NCBI RefSeq assembly: GCF_020283565.1
Contig: NC_060062.1
Location: 32,651,115 to 32,715,114, forward strand
Source of the DNA: Trifolium pratense
Taxonomy: Eukaryota; Streptophyta; Magnoliopsida; Fabales; Fabaceae
DNA: 64,000 nt
Reading direction: 5' to 3'
Shown here: positions 58,657-64,000 of the stretch, one piece after another
Numbering within the stretch: position 1 is the first letter of the stretch
Layout of the letters: every line of letters starts with the position of its first letter
The notes under the pieces: model-generated
The model's input: the letters and a program-made list of their open reading frames with translations, nothing else
Database searches by the model: none
What the model was told of the DNA's origin: nothing
Program-made: the position numbers and the translations under genes

Positions 58657-61600
58657 GTATGTCCCTATTGAGTTTATGTTCCACGATGTCCCTAAAATTG
58701 ATAGTCTGAATGCAATTTCAATGTGAATGCTTCATAACTTTACATGTAATTGCGGAAGAAGACCTTTGGTGCCTTAAATGCAAAATTGAGTATATGGCCC
58801 TGTTAAGCTTATGTGCCACGATGTTCCTAAAATTAATAGTCTGAATGCAATATCAATGTGAATGTTTCATAACTTCACATGTAAGTGGAGAAGACCCTTG
58901 GTGCCTTGGATGAAAAATTAAATATATGTCCCTTAATTGAGTTTATTTCTCACGATGTCACTCAAATTGATAGTCTGAATGCAATTTCAATGTGAATACT
59001 TCATAACTTCACATGTAATTTGAGAAGAAGACCCTTGGTGCCTTAGATGCAAAATTGAATATATGTCCCTTAATTGAGTTTATGCCCCACGATATCCCTA
59101 AAATTGATAATCTGAATGCAATTTCAATGTGAATGCTTCATAACTTCACATGTAATTGGAGAAGAGGATCATTGGTGCCTTAGATGCAAAATTGAATATA
59201 TGTCCCTTAATTGAGTTTATGTCCCACGATATCCCTAAAATTGATAGTTTGAATGCAATTTGAATGTGAATGTCTCATAACTTCAAATGTAATTGGAGAA
59301 GAAGACCATTGGTGCCTTAGATTCAAAATTGAATATATGTCCCTTAATTGAGTTTATTTCCCACGATGTCCCTAAAATTGATAGTCTGAATGCAATTTCA
59401 ATGTGAATGTCTCATAACTTCACATGTAATTGGAGAAGAAGACCCTTGGTGCCTTAGATGCAAAATTGAATATATGTCCCTATTGAGTTTATGTCCCACG
59501 ATTTCCCTAAAATAGATAGTCTGAATGCAATTTCAATGTGAATGCTTCGTAACTTTACATGTAATTGGGGAAGAAGACCTTTGGTGTCTTAGATGCAAAA
59601 TTGAGTATATGTCCCTATTAAGTTTATGTCCCACGATGTCCCTAAAATTAATATTCTGAATGCAATATCAATGTGAATGTTTCATAACATCACATGTAAG
59701 TGGAGAAGACCCTTGGTGCCTTGGATGAAAAATTAAATATATGTCCCTTAATTGAGTTTATGTCCCACGATGTCCCTAAAATTTATAGTCTGAATGCCAT
59801 TTCAACGTGAATGCTTTATAACTTCACATGTAATTGGAGTAGATGACCCTCAGTGACTTAGATGCAAAATTAAATATATGTCCCTATTGAGTTTATGTTC
59901 CACGATGTCCCTAAAATTGATAGTCTGAATGCAATTTCAATGTGAATGCTTCATAACTTTACATGTAATTGCGGAAGAAGACCTTTGGTGCCTTAAATGC
60001 AAAATTGAGTATATGGCCCTGTTAAGCTTATGTCCCACGATGTTCCTAAAATTAATAGTCTGAATGCAATATCAATGTGATTGTTTCATAACTTCACATG
60101 TAAGTGGAGAAGACCCGTGGTGCCTTGGATGAAAAATTAAATATATGTCCCTTAATTGAGTTTATGTCCCACGATGTCCCTAAAATTGATAGTCTGAATG
60201 CAATTTCAATGTGAATGTCTCATAACTTCACATGTAATTGGAGAAGAAGACTCTTGGTGCCTTAGATGCAAAATTGAATATATGTCCCTATTGAGTTTAT
60301 GTCCCACGATTTCCCTAAAATAGATAGTCTAAATGCAATTTCAATGTGAATGCTTCGTAACTTTACATGTAATTGGGGAAGAAGACCTTTGGTGTCTTAG
60401 ATGCAAAATTGAGTATATGTCCCTATTAAGTTTATGTCCCACGATGTCCCTAAAATTAATAGTCTGAATGCAATATCAATGTGAATGTTTTATAACTTCA
60501 CATGTAGGTGGAGAAGACCCTTGGTGCCTTGGATGAAAAATTAAATATATGTCCCTTAATTGAGTTTATGTCCCACAATGTCCCTAAAATTTATAGTCTG
60601 AATGCCATTTCAACGTGAATGCTTTATAACTTCACATGTAATTGGAGTAGATGACCCTCAATGACTTAGATGCAAAATTGAATATATGTCCCTATTGAGT
60701 TTATGTTCCACGATGTCCCTAAAATTGATAGTCTGGATGCAATTTCAATGTGAATGCTTCATAACTTTACATGTAATTGCGGAAGAAGACCTTTGGTGCC
60801 TTAAATGCAAAATTGAGTATATGGCCCTGTTAAGCTTATGTCCCACGATGTTCCTAAAATTAATAGTCTGAATGCAATATCAATGTGATTGTTTCATAAC
60901 TTCACATGTAAGTGGAGAAGACCCGTGGTGCCTTGGATGAAAAATTAAATATATGTCCCTTAATTGAGTTTATGTCCCACGATGTCCCTAAAATTGATAG
61001 TCTGAATGCAATTTCAATGTGAATGTCTCATAACTTCACATGTAATTGGAGAAGAAGACTCTTGGTGCCTTAGATGCAAAATTGAATATATGTCCCTATT
61101 GAGTTTATGTCCCACGATTTCCCTAAAATAGATAGTCTAAATGCAATTTCAATGTGAATGCTTCGTAACTTTACATGTAATTGGGGAAGAAGACCTTTGG
61201 TGTCTTAGATGCAAAATTGAGTATATGTCCCTATTAAGTTTATGTCCCACGATGTCCCTAAAATTAATAGTCTGAATGCAATATCAATGTGAATGTTTTA
61301 TAACTTCACATGTAGGTGGAGAAGACCCTTGGTGCCTTGGATGAAAAATTAAATATATGTCCCTTAATTGAGTTTATGTCCCACAATGTCCCTAAAATTT
61401 ATAGTCTGAATGCCATTTCAACGTGAATGCTTTATAACTTCACATGTAATTGGAGTAGATGACCCTCAATGACTTAGATGCAAAATTGAATATATGTCCC
61501 TATTGAGTTTATGTTCCACGATGTCCCTAAAATTGATAGTCTGAATGCAATTTCAATGTGAATGCTTCATAACTTTATATGTAATTGCGGAAGAAGACCT

Positions 61601-64000
61601 TTGGTGCCTTAAATGCAAAATTGAGTATATGGCCCTGTTAAGCTTATGTCCCACGATGTTCCTAAAATTAATAGTCTGAATGCAATATCAATGTGATTGT
61701 TTCATAACTTCACATGTAAGTGGAGAAGACCCGTGGTGCCTTGGATGAAAAATTAAATATATGTCCCTTAATTGAGTTTATGTCCCACGATGTCCCTAAA
61801 ATTGATAGTCTGAATGCAATTTCAATGTTAATGTCTCATAACTTCACATGTAATTGGAGAAGAAGACTCTTGGTGTCTTAGATGCAAAATTGAATATATG
61901 TCCCTGTTGAGTTTATGTCCCACGATTTCCCTAAAATAGATAGTCTGAATGCAATTTCAATGTGAATGCTTCGTAACTTTACATGTAATTGGGGAAGAAG
62001 ACCTTTGGTGTCTTAGATGCAAAATTGAGTATATGTCCCTATTAAGTTTATGTCCCACGATGTCCCTAAAATTAATAGTCTGAATGCAATATCAATGTGA
62101 ATGTTTTATAACTTCACATGTAAGTGGCGAAGACCCTTGGTGCCTTGGATGAAAAATTAAATATATGTCCCTTAATTGAGTTTATGTCCCACAATGTCCC
62201 TAAAATTTATAGTCTGAATGCTATTTCAACGTGAATGCTTTATAACTTCACATATAATTGGAGTAGATGACCCTCAGTGACTTAGATGCAAAATTGAATA
62301 TATGTCCCTATTGAGTTTATGTTCCACGATGTCCCTAAAATTGATAGTCTGGATGCAATTTCAATGTGAATGCTTCATAACTTTACATGTAATTGTGGAA
62401 GAAGACCTTTGGTGCCTTAAATGCAAAATTGAGTATATGGCCCTGTTAAGCTTATGTCCCACGATGTTCCTAAAATTAATAGTCTGAATGCAATATCAAT
62501 GTGATTGTTTCATAACTTCACATGTAAGTGGAGAAGACCCGTGGTGCCTTGGATGAAAAATTAAATATACGTCCCTTAATTGAGTTTATTTCTCACGATG
62601 TCCCTCAAATTGATAGTCTGAATGCAATTTCATTGTGAATACTTCATAATTTCACATGTAATTGGAGAAGAAGACTCTTGGTGCCTTAGATGCAAAATTG
62701 AATATATGTCCCTATTGAGTTTATGTCCCACGATTTCCCTAAAATAGATAGTCTGAATGCAATTTCAATGTGAATGCTTCGTAACTTTACATGTAATTGG
62801 GGAAGAAGACCTTTGGTGTCTTAGATGCAAAATTGAGTATATGTCCCTATTAAGTTTATGTCCCACGATGTCCCTAAAATTAATAGTCTGAATGCAATAT
62901 CAATGTGAATGTTTTATAACTTCACATGTAAGTGGAGAAGACCCTTGGTGCCTTGGATGAAAAATTAAATATGTCCCTTAATTGAGTTTATGTCCCACGA
63001 TGTCCCTAAAATTTATAGTCTGAATGCCATTTCAACGTGAATGCTTTATAACTTCACATGTAATTGGAGTAGATGACCCTCAGTGACTTAGATGCAAAAT
63101 TGAATATATGTCCCTATTGAGTTTATGTTCCACGATGTCCCTAAAATTGATAGTCTGAATGCAATTTCAATGTGAATGCTTCATAACTTTACATGTAATT
63201 GCGGAAGAAGACCTTTGGTGCCTTAAATGCAAAATTGAGTATATGGCCCTGTTAAGCTTATGTCCCACGATGTTCCTAAAATTAATAGTCTGAATGCAAT
63301 ATCAATGTGATTGTTTCATAACTTCACATGTAAGTGGAGAAGACCCGTGGTGCCTTGGATGAAAAATTAAATATATGTCCCTTAATTGAGTTTATGTCCC
63401 ACGATGTCCCTAAAATTGATAGTCTGAATGCAATTTCAATGTTAATGTCTCATAACTTCACATGTAATTGGAGAAGAAGACTCTTGGTGTCTTAGATGCA
63501 AAATTGAATATATGTCCCTGTTGAGTTTATGTCCCACGATTTCCCTAAAATAGATAGTCTGAATGCAATTTCAATGTGAATGCTTCGTAACTTTACATGT
63601 AATTGGGGAAGAAGACCTTTGGTGTCTTAGATGCAAAATTGAGTATATGTCCCTATTAAGTTTATGTCCCACGATGTCCCTAAAATTAATAGTCTGAATG
63701 CAATATCAATGTGAATGTTTTATAACTTCACATGTAAGTGGCGAAGACCCTTGGTGCCTTGGATGAAAAATTAAATATATGTCCCTTAATTGAGTTTATG
63801 TCCCACAATGTCCCTAAAATTTATAGTCTGAATGCTATTTCAACGTGAATGCTTTATAACTTCACATATAATTGGAGTAGATGACCCTCAGTGACTTAGA
63901 TGCAAAATTGAATATATGTCCCTATTGAGTTTATGTTCCACGATGTCCCTAAAATTGATAGTCTGGATGCAATTTCAATGTGAATGCTTCATAACTTTAC
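58657..64000. repeat. Satellite array block D, running off the right edge
   Basis: The same monomer continues to the end of the window. A 6-monomer register of 808 bp is visible (the GTGAATGTCT or GTTAATGTCT variant at 60211, 61019 and 61827). It is overlain by a 12-monomer period of 1614-1616 bp (GTCTGGATGC at 60731, 62347 and 63961). Short frames such as those at 60686 and 62302 are by-products of the period. Confidence 0.95.

Noticed and set aside
45839..62487. Recurrent short open frames within the satellite (for example at 45839, 60686 and 62302)
   Set aside because: They recur with the monomer period, have no start context or family, and drift between copies. They are by-products of the repeat.
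22610..64000. Regular repeats that might suggest a CRISPR array
   Set aside because: The repeats are contiguous about 135-bp monomers with no unique spacers, in a plant nuclear context. This is a satellite.
22610..64000. Identity with known Medicago centromeric satellites (MtR1-MtR3 types)
   Set aside because: The monomer here is about 135 bp, while those are recalled as about 166-183 bp. Without an alignment I cannot claim identity.

Overview
This window is nuclear DNA from a flowering plant, most likely a legume of the Medicago/pea group. The evidence is intron-containing genes with GT-AG junctions, a defensin-like gene with the usual phase-1 intron, plastid-derived fragments, plant-type LTR retrotransposons primed by initiator tRNA-Met, and a SIRE1-like Copia element. 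The legume placement is an inference. Coding density is very low. Only one small gene (a defensin-like peptide, 5661-6001) looks intact outside transposons; every other cellular gene copy is broken.

Left third (1-22.6 kb), degenerate gene space. (i) A three-exon remnant of a DEAD-box RNA helicase on the minus strand, 1004-1741. (ii) A nested stack of small inverted-repeat elements (1821-4708) in which three unrelated elements sit in (TA)n tracts inside an outer one, directly followed by a plastid rpoC1 fragment. (iii) The defensin-like gene and, about 1.5 kb on, a decayed second copy. (iv) A 285-bp mini-Helitron and a 349-bp foldback element. (v) A ribosomal protein L3 gene copy with recognisable promoter boxes and all later exons, but with a 5' coding deletion and a complete 365-bp TRIM retrotransposon in an exon. 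(vi) A LINE-type RNase H fragment and a plastid 16S rRNA fragment. (vii) A broken GH18-receptor kinase gene: one GH18 exon with a stop, then about 2.3 kb of sequence homologous to intron 1 of the L3 copy (partly triplicated with a 625-bp period), then the first kinase exon with its glycine-rich loop.

Right two thirds (22.6-64 kb), a tandem satellite array that leaves the window on the right. The monomer is about 135 bp, with about 19 kb (roughly 140 monomers) present. It has higher-order structure: a 16-monomer, 2161-bp repeat present three times in a row (22915-29397), and 6-monomer repeats of about 808-815 bp in other blocks. Three mobile elements have opened the array. They are a 9.95-kb Sirevirus-like Copia element (32350-42302, minus strand), a 9.0-kb Tekay/Del-like Gypsy chromovirus (46015-55013, plus strand) and a 3.28-kb non-autonomous CACTA transposon (55377-58656) carrying exons of a naphthoate synthase (MenB) gene.

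The most informative points are these. The Sirevirus pol frame ends in a TAG followed by CAGTTA, the leaky-stop context described for TMV and SIRE1, in frame with an env-like ORF. The two large LTR elements are young: about 6 differences per 1007 bp of LTR and about 4 per 2258 bp, counted by eye. The satellite has more than one higher-order register. A CACTA element has captured a vitamin K1 pathway gene fragment.
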